64,000 nucleotides of DNA from Luteibacter sp. 9135. GTDB lineage: Bacteria > Pseudomonadota > Gammaproteobacteria > Xanthomonadales > Rhodanobacteraceae. Within the stretch, counting starts at the first letter, position 1. Every line of letters starts with the position of its first letter. Location: NCBI RefSeq assembly GCF_000745005.1, contig NZ_JQNB01000001.1:372001-436000 (forward strand). Reading direction: 5' to 3'. The notes under the pieces were generated by a model. That model had not been told where the DNA came from. It searched no databases and saw nothing but the letters and a program-made list of their open reading frames with translations. Shown here piece by piece: positions 45,842 through 53,827 of the stretch. The position numbers and the translations under genes were made by a program.

Positions 45842-47195
45842 CGGAGGCTCCTTCAGCGTATTTCTTCATCGCCGCCACGACCCGGTCCATGCCGGAGGAA
45901 CGTGACCCCTTCACGAGGCAGGTAACGCCCTCGTGAACCTGCACGCAGGCCGCCTCGATCAGCGCCTCCTGCGTAGCGAAATGCTGTGCGCCCGCACCGA
46001 ACGCCTCGACGGCCGCCGCGCTCTTGGCACCCGTGGCGAGCAGGCGTTCGATGCCGCGGCGGTGCGCGAGATCGCCGATGCCGGCGTGCAGTGCCAGTGC
46101 GTCCGGGCCCAGCTCGGCCATGTCGCCGAGCACCAGCCAGCGCTCGCCCTGGGCCAGCGCCAGCGTGTCGATCGCGGCGGCGGCGGAACCGGGGTTGGCG
46201 TTGTAGCTGTCGTCGATGAGCGTCCAGCCACCCGCCATCGGTTCACGCTGGAGGCGCCCGGCCACGGGCGGCACCTGCTCCAGGCCTTCAACGATGCGGG
46301 CCACCGGCACGTCCAGCGCGATGGCAATCGCCGCGGCTGCCAGCGCATTGGCCACGTTGTGCCGCCCGGGCAGCGGGAGGTGAACATCACCGTCGCCGTG
46401 CGGCGTGGACAGCACGAAATGGGTGCCGTCGATGCGTTCCTCGACGATATCCGCACCGATGTCCGCGCGATGGTTCAGCGCATAACGCAGCACCCGGCGC
46501 GCACCGGCCAGGTTGGTGAACAACCCACCGAAGCGCTCGTCGTCCGCGTTGATGATCGCCACGCCATCGGCCGACAGCATCTGGTACAGCGCGCCCTTGG
46601 TCTCGGCCACGCCTTCCAGCGTGCCCATCCGCTCCAGGTGCGCGGGTGCGATGGAGGTGACCAGGCCGATATCCGGGCGCGCGATGGCGGCCAGGTACTC
46701 GATGTCGCCCGGCTTGCCGGCGCCCATCTCCAGCACCGCGTACTGAGTGCCTTCGGGCATCGCCAGCAAGGTCAGCGGCATGCCGATCTCGTTGTTGAAG
46801 TTGCCTGCGTTGACGTGCGTGCGGCCGTGGCGCGAGAGGATCGATGCCGTGAGCGTCTTCACCGTGGTCTTGCCGTTGGAACCGGTGATGCCGACGACAC
46901 GGACATGGCTGTTGGCACGCGCGGCGCTGGCCAGGTCGCCCAGGGCGGCCTGGGTGTCGTCGACGATCACCTGGGGGATCGACGCGTCGACCGGACGGGT
47001 GACCAGCGCGGCGACGGCACCGCGCGCCGCTGCGGCGGCCACGAAATCGTGCGCGTCCACGCGCTCGCCGGGCAGCGCCACGAACAGGTCGCCGGCCTTC
47101 AGCGTACGGGTATCGATCGAGAAGCCGCTCACCTCGACATCGGCGCCATGCAGGCGGCCGCGGGTCCAGAGGGCGACGGCGGACAGGCGCATCAT
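45831..47195 (-). CDS. murF: UDP-MurNAc-tripeptide-D-Ala-D-Ala ligase
   Basis: This 454-residue Mur ligase has [18 protein letters not shown], the ATP loop [54 protein letters not shown] and [11 protein letters not shown]. It completes the UDP-MurNAc-pentapeptide. ATG 47195 overlaps the murE stop (ATGA); a second ATG follows directly. The 3' end overlaps mraY by 11 bases. Confidence 0.97.
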   Translation of the reverse strand: MMRLSAVALWTRGRLHGADVEVSGFSIDTRTLKAGDLFVALPGERVDAHDFVAAAAARGAVAALVTRPVDASIPQVIVDDTQAALGDLASAARANSHVRVVGITGSNGKTTVKTLTASILSRHGRTHVNAGNFNNEIGMPLTLLAMPEGTQYAVLEMGAGKPGDIEYLAAIARPDIGLVTSIAPAHLERMGTLEGVAETKGALYQMLSADGVAIINADDERFGGLFTNLAGARRVLRYALNHRADIGADIVEERIDGTHFVLSTPHGDGDVHLPLPGRHNVANALAAAAIAIALDVPVARIVEGLEQVPPVAGRLQREPMAGGWTLIDDSYNANPGSAAAAIDTLALAQGERWLVLGDMAELGPDALALHAGIGDLAHRRGIERLLATGAKSAAAVEAFGAGAQHFATQEALIEAACVQVHEGVTCLVKGSRSSGMDRVVAAMKKYAEGASDAA

Positions 47196-48685
47196 GCGCG
47201 GGCTCCTTTCTTGCCGGATTCCATCGCCTCGCGGGCGACGGCGAAGTCGTCGAACGGCCGCTTGCCGTCCGGGCCTTCCTGATAGGTTTCGTGACCCTTG
47301 CCGGCGATGAGCACGACGTCGTCGGCCTTTGCATCGGCCAGCGCCAGGGCGATAGCCTGGGCGCGGTCGCGCTCCACCATCGCGGTATCGGGATGGGCGA
47401 AGCCGGTCACGATCTGGGCGACGATGGCGTCGCCGTCCTCGGTGCGCGGGTTGTCGTCGGTGACGATCACCACATCGGCCAGGCGCTCGGCAATGGCGGC
47501 CATGAGCGGGCGCTTGCCCTGGTCGCGGTCGCCGCCGGCGCCGAACACGCAGATCAGCTTGCCCTTGGTATGCGAACGCAGCGCCAGCAGCGCCTGCTTG
47601 AGGGCATCGGGCGTGTGCGAGTAATCCACGACCACCAGCGGCTTGCGCCCGTCGCCGCCAAGACGGCTCATGCGTCCGTTCACCGGCTGCAGGGATTCCA
47701 GCGCGGCGTGGATACGCTCGAACGGTTCGCCCAGCGCGCCGAGCACGGCAGCGACGGCGAGCAGGTTGGCCACGTTGAACCGGCCCAGCAGGCCGCTGCG
47801 CACCGTACGCATGCCCCAAGGCGTATCCAGGTTGAACGACAGGCCCTTGGCCGAGGTGACCACGATGTCCGCGCGTACCTCGGCATCCTTCGCGGTGCTG
47901 TCGGTGGCCATGGACGTGCGCAGCCGGACCACACCTTCTGGCAGGCCCTTGGCCAGCTTCGCGCCGAACGGATCGTCGATGTTGACCACCGCGGCGGAAA
48001 GGCCCGGGAACGCGAACAGGCGGGCCTTCGCCGCGCCATACGCTTCCATCGTGCCGTGGTAATCCAGGTGGTCGCGGGTGAGGTTGGTGAACACGGCGAT
48101 GTCGAACGCCACGGCGTTGACGCGCCCCTGCTCCAGCGCGTGCGAGGAGACTTCCATCGCCACGTGCGTGGCACCGGCGTCGCGGAATTCGGCCAGGCGC
48201 GTCTGCATGCTGATAGCGTCGGGCGTTGTCCGTTCGCCCTCGGCGATCGCGCCGTGCAGGCCGGCGCCGAGCGTGCCGATGGTGGCCGGCTTGCGACCGA
48301 GGAACGCCAACGCTTGCGCGATCAGCTGTACCGTGGAGGTCTTGCCGTTGGTGCCGGTCACGCCGACGACGTCGAGCGCGGCCGACGGGTCGCCATGGAA
48401 CCGGGCGGCAAGCGCACCGGCCTTGTTGCGCAGGCCATCGACGGCGATCACCGGCACGCCGGGCTCCACCGCAGCGAACGGCGGCTCGGCCAGCACGACG
48501 GCGGCCCCCTGCGCCACGGCCGTCGCGGCGAAGTCGATGCCATGGCCCTTGCCGCCGCGCAGGGCGACGAAGGCCTGGCCGGCCGTCACCTCGCGCGAAT
48601 CCAGCGAGAGACCGGACACGACGATATCGCCGGCGCCTGGGGCGTCGGCGATATCGCGGAGCAGGTCGGTAAGGGCGAGGGTCAC
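47192..48685 (-). CDS. murE: UDP-MurNAc-dipeptide-meso-diaminopimelate ligase
   Basis: This 497-residue Mur ligase has GTNGKTS at 111-117 (ATP loop) and the DNPR motif at 411-414, which marks meso-diaminopimelate specificity as opposed to lysine. TTPDAISMQTRLAEF and VDYSHTPDALKQAL are also conserved. It starts at GTG 48685, which overlaps the ftsI stop (GTGA); no ATG fits the family N-terminus. The peptidoglycan of this organism is therefore of the DAP type. Confidence 0.97.
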   Translation of the reverse strand: MTLALTDLLRDIADAPGAGDIVVSGLSLDSREVTAGQAFVALRGGKGHGIDFAATAVAQGAAVVLAEPPFAAVEPGVPVIAVDGLRNKAGALAARFHGDPSAALDVVGVTGTNGKTSTVQLIAQALAFLGRKPATIGTLGAGLHGAIAEGERTTPDAISMQTRLAEFRDAGATHVAMEVSSHALEQGRVNAVAFDIAVFTNLTRDHLDYHGTMEAYGAAKARLFAFPGLSAAVVNIDDPFGAKLAKGLPEGVVRLRTSMATDSTAKDAEVRADIVVTSAKGLSFNLDTPWGMRTVRSGLLGRFNVANLLAVAAVLGALGEPFERIHAALESLQPVNGRMSRLGGDGRKPLVVVDYSHTPDALKQALLALRSHTKGKLICVFGAGGDRDQGKRPLMAAIAERLADVVIVTDDNPRTEDGDAIVAQIVTGFAHPDTAMVERDRAQAIALALADAKADDVVLIAGKGHETYQEGPDGKRPFDDFAVAREAMESGKKGARA

Positions 48686-50490
48686 GGCACCACCTCTTCC
48701 GCCGCGCTGTCGTCCGCCTGCGGCGGCGGCGCATTGGCCGTGCCGATCAGGCCGCCCTGGCTGGGGCCCCCGACATACCAGCGACCCACGTTGTCCGGCG
48801 GGATATCGAGCAGGCGCACCGCGCCTTCCATCACCTGGGCGAACGCGGGGCCGGCCACCGAACCGCCGTAGTAATGGCCACCCTGCGGGTCGTTGATGAC
48901 CACCACGGTGACCAGGCGCGGATTGCTCGCCGGGATCATGCCGACGAAGAGCGAGATGTAGTTCTTCGCGAAATACCCGCCCACGGAGAACTTGTGTGAC
49001 GTACCGGTCTTGCCGGCCACGCTGTAGTTGGCGACGGAGGCGAAACCGTAGCCGGTGCCGCCCGGCTGCAGCACGGTTTCCAGCATGCGGACCAGTTCGT
49101 GCGCCACCTCGGGGGTGATCACCTGGTTGGGCGGGTTGTCCGCGCCCTTGATGAAGCTGGGTGCACGCAGCGCACCACCGTTGGCGATCGCCGCGTAGCC
49201 GGTGGCCAGCTGCAGCGGCGTCACGCTCAGGTTGTAGCCGTAGGCCATGCGCGACTTTTCGATCGGCTTCCAGGTGCGGCTGACAGGCAGGTAGCCCGCC
49301 GCTTCACCGGGAAATCCGCTGCCCGTGCTGTTGCCGATGCCGAACGACTTCCACATGGAGTAGAGGAAATCGGTGTCGAGCGTCATCGCGATCTTGGCGG
49401 CGCCGACGTTGGACGATTTGGTGATGACGCCGGTGGGCGTCAGCGTGCCCCAGTTGTGCGTGTCGCGCACGGGGTGGCCACCCATCATCCAGGTGCCCGG
49501 CGAGGTCTCGATCATGGGCGAGGTGGGCGTGTACTTGCCGCTGGTGAGCGCGGCGGCCATGGTGAAGGCCTTCATCGTCGAACCCGGCTCGACCACGTCG
49601 GTGACCGCGCGGTTGCGGCGGTCGCCCGGGGAGCTGCCGCGCACGGCATTGGGATTGAACGACGGCAGGTTGGCCATGCCCAGCACTTCGCCGGTATGGA
49701 CGTCCATCACCACGATGGAGCCGGAGTCGGCCTTGTTCTTTTCCAGCGCATCCTTCAAAGCGCTGTACGCCAGGTACTGGATGCGGCGGTCGATGGACAA
49801 CGTGATGTCGCGACCCGGCTGCGGCTCGCGCACCAGTTCGACGTCTTCCACCACATGGCCCATGCGATCGCGGATGACCCGCTTGGCGCCGGGCTTGCCC
49901 GACAGCCACTCGTCGAAGGCCAGTTCCAGGCCTTCCTGGCCGTGGTCGTCGATGTTGGTGAAGCCGAGGATGTGGCTGTTCACCGCGCCCGACGGATAGT
50001 AACGACGGTACTCGCGCTGCGATGAAATGCCAGGGATCTTCAGGTCGACGATCGCCTGCGCATCTTCCGGACGCAGCTGGCGGGCGATGTACATGAATTC
50101 CTTGTCCGCGCGCTGTTCGATCTTCTGCTTCAGGTCGTCGGCGTCGACGTGCAGCGCCTTGGCCAGCTCGGGAATGCGGTCGGCGTTCTCCAGCACTTCC
50201 GGCGGATTGGCCCAGATCGAGGCGACCGGCGTGGACACGGCCAGCGGCTCGCCGTTGCGATCGAAGATGGTGCCACGCGACACGGCGATAGGCATCTCGC
50301 GCAGGAAGCGCGCATCGCCCTGGTCCTGGTAGAACTGCTTGCGGACCACCTGCAGGTCGAACGCGCGCACCACCAGGCCGGAGGCGGCCACGCACAACAG
50401 CGCGACGATCACGGTCATGCGCTTGCGCGGGCTGGGGCCCTGGCCGCGACGGCGGCTGGGCACGACGGGCTTGCCGTAGCGGGCCTTCAT
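48682..50490 (-). CDS. ftsI: Division transpeptidase FtsI (PBP3)
   Basis: This 602-residue class B PBP has a short cytoplasmic tail, a membrane helix (~25-43), the pedestal domain with RGTIFDRNGEPLAVS, and a transpeptidase domain with SxxK at Ser304-Lys307 (EPGSTMKAF), SSN at 359-361 and KTG at 494-496. It cross-links septal peptidoglycan with FtsW. The start at 50490 overlaps the ftsL stop. A C-terminal extension after ~570 is rich in Gly, Pro and Ala (GGPSQGGLIGTANAPPP). Confidence 0.98.
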   Translation of the reverse strand: MKARYGKPVVPSRRRGQGPSPRKRMTVIVALLCVAASGLVVRAFDLQVVRKQFYQDQGDARFLREMPIAVSRGTIFDRNGEPLAVSTPVASIWANPPEVLENADRIPELAKALHVDADDLKQKIEQRADKEFMYIARQLRPEDAQAIVDLKIPGISSQREYRRYYPSGAVNSHILGFTNIDDHGQEGLELAFDEWLSGKPGAKRVIRDRMGHVVEDVELVREPQPGRDITLSIDRRIQYLAYSALKDALEKNKADSGSIVVMDVHTGEVLGMANLPSFNPNAVRGSSPGDRRNRAVTDVVEPGSTMKAFTMAAALTSGKYTPTSPMIETSPGTWMMGGHPVRDTHNWGTLTPTGVITKSSNVGAAKIAMTLDTDFLYSMWKSFGIGNSTGSGFPGEAAGYLPVSRTWKPIEKSRMAYGYNLSVTPLQLATGYAAIANGGALRAPSFIKGADNPPNQVITPEVAHELVRMLETVLQPGGTGYGFASVANYSVAGKTGTSHKFSVGGYFAKNYISLFVGMIPASNPRLVTVVVINDPQGGHYYGGSVAGPAFAQVMEGAVRLLDIPPDNVGRWYVGGPSQGGLIGTANAPPPQADDSAAEEVVP

Positions 50491-50759
50491 CGACGCACCA
50501 GCTGGATGTCCTGCGGCTTCGGCGTGAACATGCCGAGCTTGCCGCGCGCGTCGGCATCGATGCGGCTGGGCTCGGCGTAGGTGGCCTGCTCCAGTTCGAG
50601 GCGTCCGTACTCCACGCCCAGGTCGTCCTTCTGGCTTTGCAGCCGCGACAGTTCGACGAACAGCACGCGGCTTTCGTGGCGCGTCCACACCACCCCGATG
50701 GCGCTGGCGATGACCGCCAGCAGCAGGAGGGAGAGGCAGATGGCGCCGAAGACCTTCAT
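50487..50759 (-). CDS. ftsL: Cell division protein FtsL
   Basis: This 90-residue bitopic protein has one helix (FGAICLSLLLLAVIASAIGVVW) and then a leucine-rich coiled coil (ESRVLFVELSRLQSQKDDLGVEYGRLELEQAT) that pairs with FtsB. Overlaps rsmH and ftsI by 4 bases each, which fixes both start and frame despite a longer open frame upstream. Confidence 0.95.
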   Translation of the reverse strand: MKVFGAICLSLLLLAVIASAIGVVWTRHESRVLFVELSRLQSQKDDLGVEYGRLELEQATYAEPSRIDADARGKLGMFTPKPQDIQLVRR

Positions 50760-51679
50760 GCAAGCTTCTCCGCGACGCGCAGCACGGCGGAACGCGAACG
50801 CGGATTCGCGGCCACTTCGGCGTCGGAGGGAAAGATCGCCTTGCCGACCGATTTCAGGCGGGCCAGCTTCGCTTCGGTCGGCGGGCCGCGACGGCTGCCC
50901 TGCACACGGCCTTCGTGCGAGCGGATGAACTGCTTCACCGTGCGATCTTCCAGCGAATGGAAGCTGATCACGGCAAGGCGGCCACCGATGGTGAGCAGTT
51001 CGAGGGCGGCCTCCAGGCCACGCTCGACGGAATCCAACTCGGCGTTGACCCGGATTCGCAGGGCCTGGAACGTGCGCGTGGCGGGATTTTTCCCCGGCTC
51101 GCGGCGACCGACGCAACCGGCGACCAGTTCAGCCAGTTCCGCGGTGCGCGTGATGGGGGCGGTGGCGCGGCGCTCGACGATCACCTTGGCGATGCGGCGG
51201 CTGAAGCGCTCCTCGCCGAAGCGCCAGAGCACGTCGGCGATATCGAATTCAGAGGCCTCGGCAAGGAACTCGGCGGCGCTGATGCCGCGCGTGGTATCCA
51301 TGCGCATGTCCAACGGCGCGTCGGCCATGAAGCTGAAGCCGCGGCTGCGATCGTCCAGCTGCGGCGAGGACACGCCGAGATCGAGCAAGATACCGTCGAG
51401 GCCTTCCGCCAGCTCTGGCCATTCGCCCATGGTGGCGAAGTTGTCATGGCGCAGCGCGACGCGCGGATCGGTAGCCAGGCCGGCTTCGGCCACGGCGATC
51501 GCCGACGGGTCACGATCCATCAGGAACAGGCGGCCCTCGGCGGAGAGACGGGCAAGGATCGCCGAGGCATGGCCCCCGCGACCGAACGTCCCATCCAGAT
51601 AGCGTCCGTTCCCGCGCAAGGCGAGGCCCTCCACCGCTTCGTCGAGCATCACCGGGATGTGCACATCGCGCCCCGCCAT
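50756..51679 (-). CDS. rsmH: 16S rRNA (cytosine-1402-N4) methyltransferase
   Basis: This 307-residue MraW-type enzyme has HIPVMLDEAVEGL, the SAM motif YLDGTFGRGGHASAIL, LLDLGVSSPQLDDRSRGFSFM, PLDMRMD, FQALRIRVNAELD and VISFHSLEDRTVKQF. It methylates N4 of C1402 in 16S rRNA. ATG 51679 is taken by family alignment. GTG at 51685 has GGAG at better spacing (6 bases) and would add two residues, and GTG 51709 is also in frame, so the exact start is open. Confidence 0.95.
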   Translation of the reverse strand: MAGRDVHIPVMLDEAVEGLALRGNGRYLDGTFGRGGHASAILARLSAEGRLFLMDRDPSAIAVAEAGLATDPRVALRHDNFATMGEWPELAEGLDGILLDLGVSSPQLDDRSRGFSFMADAPLDMRMDTTRGISAAEFLAEASEFDIADVLWRFGEERFSRRIAKVIVERRATAPITRTAELAELVAGCVGRREPGKNPATRTFQALRIRVNAELDSVERGLEAALELLTIGGRLAVISFHSLEDRTVKQFIRSHEGRVQGSRRGPPTEAKLARLKSVGKAIFPSDAEVAANPRSRSAVLRVAEKLA

Positions 51680-51726
51680 CGCCACATCCCGCTCCCGTTC
51701 CACCAGCACCTCGAATTAGTTCGTCG

Positions 51727-52173
51727 TCACAACCGCAGTTCCGCCATGTCATCGCTGATGTCTTCTTCGCCGATGGTCTGGCGGATCTTCGCGAGGTGGG
51801 CCTGTTCGCTCCAAAGCTCGAACTTGTTGCCCATGCCCAGCAGGACGGCTTTTTTCTCCAGCCCCGCCGCCGCCCGCTGACTGGATGGAAGGAGGATGCG
51901 TGCGGCCCCGTCGGGTTCGACGATGGACGCGGCACCCACCAGCTTCATCTGCAACGCGCGATGGACGGCCTTGACGCTGGGCAGCGCGTTGACCTGGTCG
52001 CGCACCTGTTCCCACTCCGCGTACGGAAAGATCCAGAGGCAACCGGCATCGAAGGGGTTGTAGGTAATCACCAGACGGTTCGCACAGGCGTCGGCCACCA
52101 GATCCCGATACGAGGTCGGGATCGTCAGACGACCCTTGTCGTCGATCGTGATGGCTGTCTCACCTTGGAACAT
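51727..52173 (-). CDS. mraZ: Transcriptional regulator MraZ
   Basis: This 148-residue protein has two AbrB/SpoVT-like half-domains: [15 protein letters not shown] (11-25) and [23 protein letters not shown] (~90-112). MraZ forms ring-shaped oligomers that bind TGGG repeats upstream of its own gene and usually represses the division cluster. Matching repeats at 10-base period lie between the promoter and this start. First gene of the cluster; rsmH begins about 47 bases downstream. Confidence 0.97.
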   Translation of the reverse strand: MFQGETAITIDDKGRLTIPTSYRDLVADACANRLVITYNPFDAGCLWIFPYAEWEQVRDQVNALPSVKAVHRALQMKLVGAASIVEPDGAARILLPSSQRAAAGLEKKAVLLGMGNKFELWSEQAHLAKIRQTIGEEDISDDMAELRL

Positions 52174-52186
52174 TGTCTACTGGCCG

Positions 52187-52221
52187 CCCCACCGAAACCC
52201 ACGATTTCACACTGGGGCCCA
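52187..52221 (-). promoter_or_regulatory. MraZ operator (TGGG repeats at 10-base period)
   Basis: On the minus strand the pentamers TGGGC (52217-52221), TGTGA (52207-52211, degenerate), TGGGT (52197-52201) and TGGGG (52187-52191) are each separated by exactly 5 bases. This is the known MraZ site form TGGGN-N5-TGGGN. The array covers the expected transcription start and early leader, so binding would block initiation. Confidence 0.85.
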
Positions 52222-52249
52222 CGATAGTCTCGGCACCTGAGACTGTCAA
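52221..52249 (-). promoter_or_regulatory. Sigma70 promoter of the dcw cluster
   Basis: TTGACA (complement of 52244-52249), a 17-base spacer and TATCGT (complement of 52221-52226) give a perfect -35 and a 4/6 -10 at optimal spacing, upstream of mraZ. Transcription should start near 52214. Confidence 0.85.
52226..52244. promoter_or_regulatory. Inverted repeat within the mraZ promoter spacer
   Basis: AGTCTC (52226-52231) and GAGACT (52239-52244), 7 bases apart, fill the space between -35 and -10. A dimeric repressor or activator could bind there. No known regulator is assigned. Confidence 0.5.
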
Positions 52250-52356
52250 GGAAATTTTTCTTGTGAATCAAGGAGAAAGGGCAGGTTCATGACCAATTCC
52301 AGCCGTTTATGAGGAAGGGGCGGGAGGTGGTTGAATCATTGGAGTTTTTTGCGATT

Positions 52357-52377
52357 CACACCGTGATTTACGGTGTG
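52357..52377. promoter_or_regulatory. Palindrome upstream of mraZ
   Basis: CACACCGT, 5-base spacer GATTT, ACGGTGTG: a perfect 8-base inverted repeat about 145 bases upstream of the mraZ start site. It has the size of a dimeric transcription-factor site. The rest of 52250-52470 shows nothing assignable. Confidence 0.4.
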
Positions 52378-52471
52378 TGTGTCGCGTGAAATGGGCGGCG
52401 GGGCTGAACTCACGTTCACTCAACCCGGCCTCCACCGATGTGACGACGGCACTCACCCGTATTCCACATGC

Positions 52472-52501
52472 AAAAACGGCGCCGTCGCGAGACGGCGCCG
52501 T
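52472..52501 (-). terminator. Intrinsic terminator of rnpB
   Basis: On the minus strand an 11-base stem (52491-52501 with 52476-52486) with a GCGA-type loop ends in a U-tract (52472-52475). It starts 14 bases after the rnpB 3' end. Confidence 0.9.
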
Positions 52502-52514
52502 CACAAGAAGAGAA

Positions 52515-52877
<363 letters not shown>

Positions 52878-52884
52878 AGCCCGG

Positions 52885-52890
52885 ATTGTA
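52885..52890 (-). promoter_or_regulatory. -10 box of rnpB
   Basis: TACAAT on the minus strand ends exactly 7 bases before the predicted rnpB 5' end. The -35 region (~52908-52913) has no clear consensus. Confidence 0.65.
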
Positions 52891-52961
52891 CGGCATAACG
52901 CGATATCGGCGATGGCTTGGGGCTCGCCTTTGGCATCGCGTTGGGCCTTGGGCCGTGGAGC

Positions 52962-53201
52962 AAGAGCCGGCGGGTAGCCCCCTCGGTGCCACGCCTGCGG
53001 CGACCCGAAAGGGAAGGGCCGCTCCGCGGCCGTTTGTCTATTGCCCTTCGGGCCCGGGTCGGGCTTCGAACGGAGGTTTCCGATTCGACCTCCTGTCTCA
53101 GCGGAAACGGCCGGCCGTCCTGGCCGGCCCCCTTCGGGCTTTCTCCGTTCGAAGCCCTCGCCTGCGGCTACCGGCACCGAGGGGGCTACCCGCCGGCTCT
53201 T
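52962..53201 (-). repeat. 240-base inverted-repeat-bounded intergenic element, copy B (core inverted)
   Basis: Left arm 52962-52985 and right arm 53178-53201 are perfect 24-base inverted repeats beginning AAGAGCCGGCGGGTAGCC. The core is the reverse complement of copies A and C. An extra internal 15-base stem pairs 53061-53075 with 53143-53157. Its left flank (52929-52970) matches that of copy A in the same orientation at 33 of 42 positions, and lies just upstream of the rnpB promoter. Confidence 0.9.
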
Positions 53202-53289
53202 CCTCAAACTGAGGTGGCGTGTTGGGCGAGCAGCGCGTGGGGTGAACGAGTAGCGGTCGGGGTACGGCGTCAGCGCTTTGTTTTGGTTG

Positions 53290-53313
53290 TTCGCGCACAT
53301 CGTGCGCTCCTAC
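53290..53313 (-). repeat. GTAG-type REP palindrome
   Basis: Minus-strand unit GTAGGAGCGCACGATGTGCG + CGAA. It forms a head-to-head pair with the plus-strand unit at 53361, 47 bases away. Confidence 0.8.
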
Positions 53314-53360
53314 GCCGGAGGTAGGGTCGGTCTATTCAACGTCTGATCCACCGGCTGTGT

Positions 53361-53390
53361 GTAGGAGCGCACGCGTGTGCGCGAACCCTC
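53361..53390 (+). repeat. GTAG-type REP palindrome
   Basis: Plus-strand unit GTAGGAGCGCACGCGTGTGC continuing GCGAACCCTC; partner of the unit at 53290 in a BIME-like inverted pair. Other sequence in 53202-53498 shows nothing recognisable. Confidence 0.85.
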
Positions 53391-53498
53391 AACACCACCC
53401 AAGGCGGCTGATACCGTGCGCATCAGGCAAGCGAGCGTTCCCAACAACGAAGCGAAACCTGGCTCTTAGCTTTTCCCACACGCAACCTCAGTCCGTGA

Positions 53499-53738
53499 AA
53501 GAGCCGGCGGGTGCCACCCTCGGGGCCGGTAGCCGCAGGCGAGGGCTTCGAACGGACAAGGCCCGAAGGGGGCCGGCCAGGACGGCCGGCCATTTTCGCT
53601 GAGCCATGGATGGCGAATCGAAAATCCCCGGGCGAAGCCCGACCCGCCCCGACGGGGAATAGATAAACGGCCGCGGAGCGGCCCTTCCTTAGCGGGTCGC
53701 CGCAGGCGTGGCCACGAGGGTGGCACCCGCCGGCTCTT
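53499..53738 (+). repeat. 240-base inverted-repeat-bounded intergenic element, copy C
   Basis: Left arm 53499-53522 and right arm 53715-53738 are perfect 24-base inverted repeats beginning AAGAGCCGGCGGGTGCCA. The core has a GGCCGGCC-AGGAC-GGCCGGCC hairpin, GCCATGGATGGCGAA and several GC hairpins, and follows copy A closely. It lies about 90 bases before rsmI. Confidence 0.9.
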
Positions 53739-53827
53739 GCTCTAGGGCTCTAGGGCTCCAAAGCTCTAACCCCCCACACCACCAAATCCACTTCTACAAT
53801 GCCCAGCCACGCCCACCGGATGCACCG

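Noticed and set aside
43937..45925. A 662-codon plus-strand open frame opposite ftsW and mraY
   Set aside because: Fully antisense to conserved membrane-protein genes; composition (Gln, His, Glu, Arg) is what the complement of hydrophobic codons gives.
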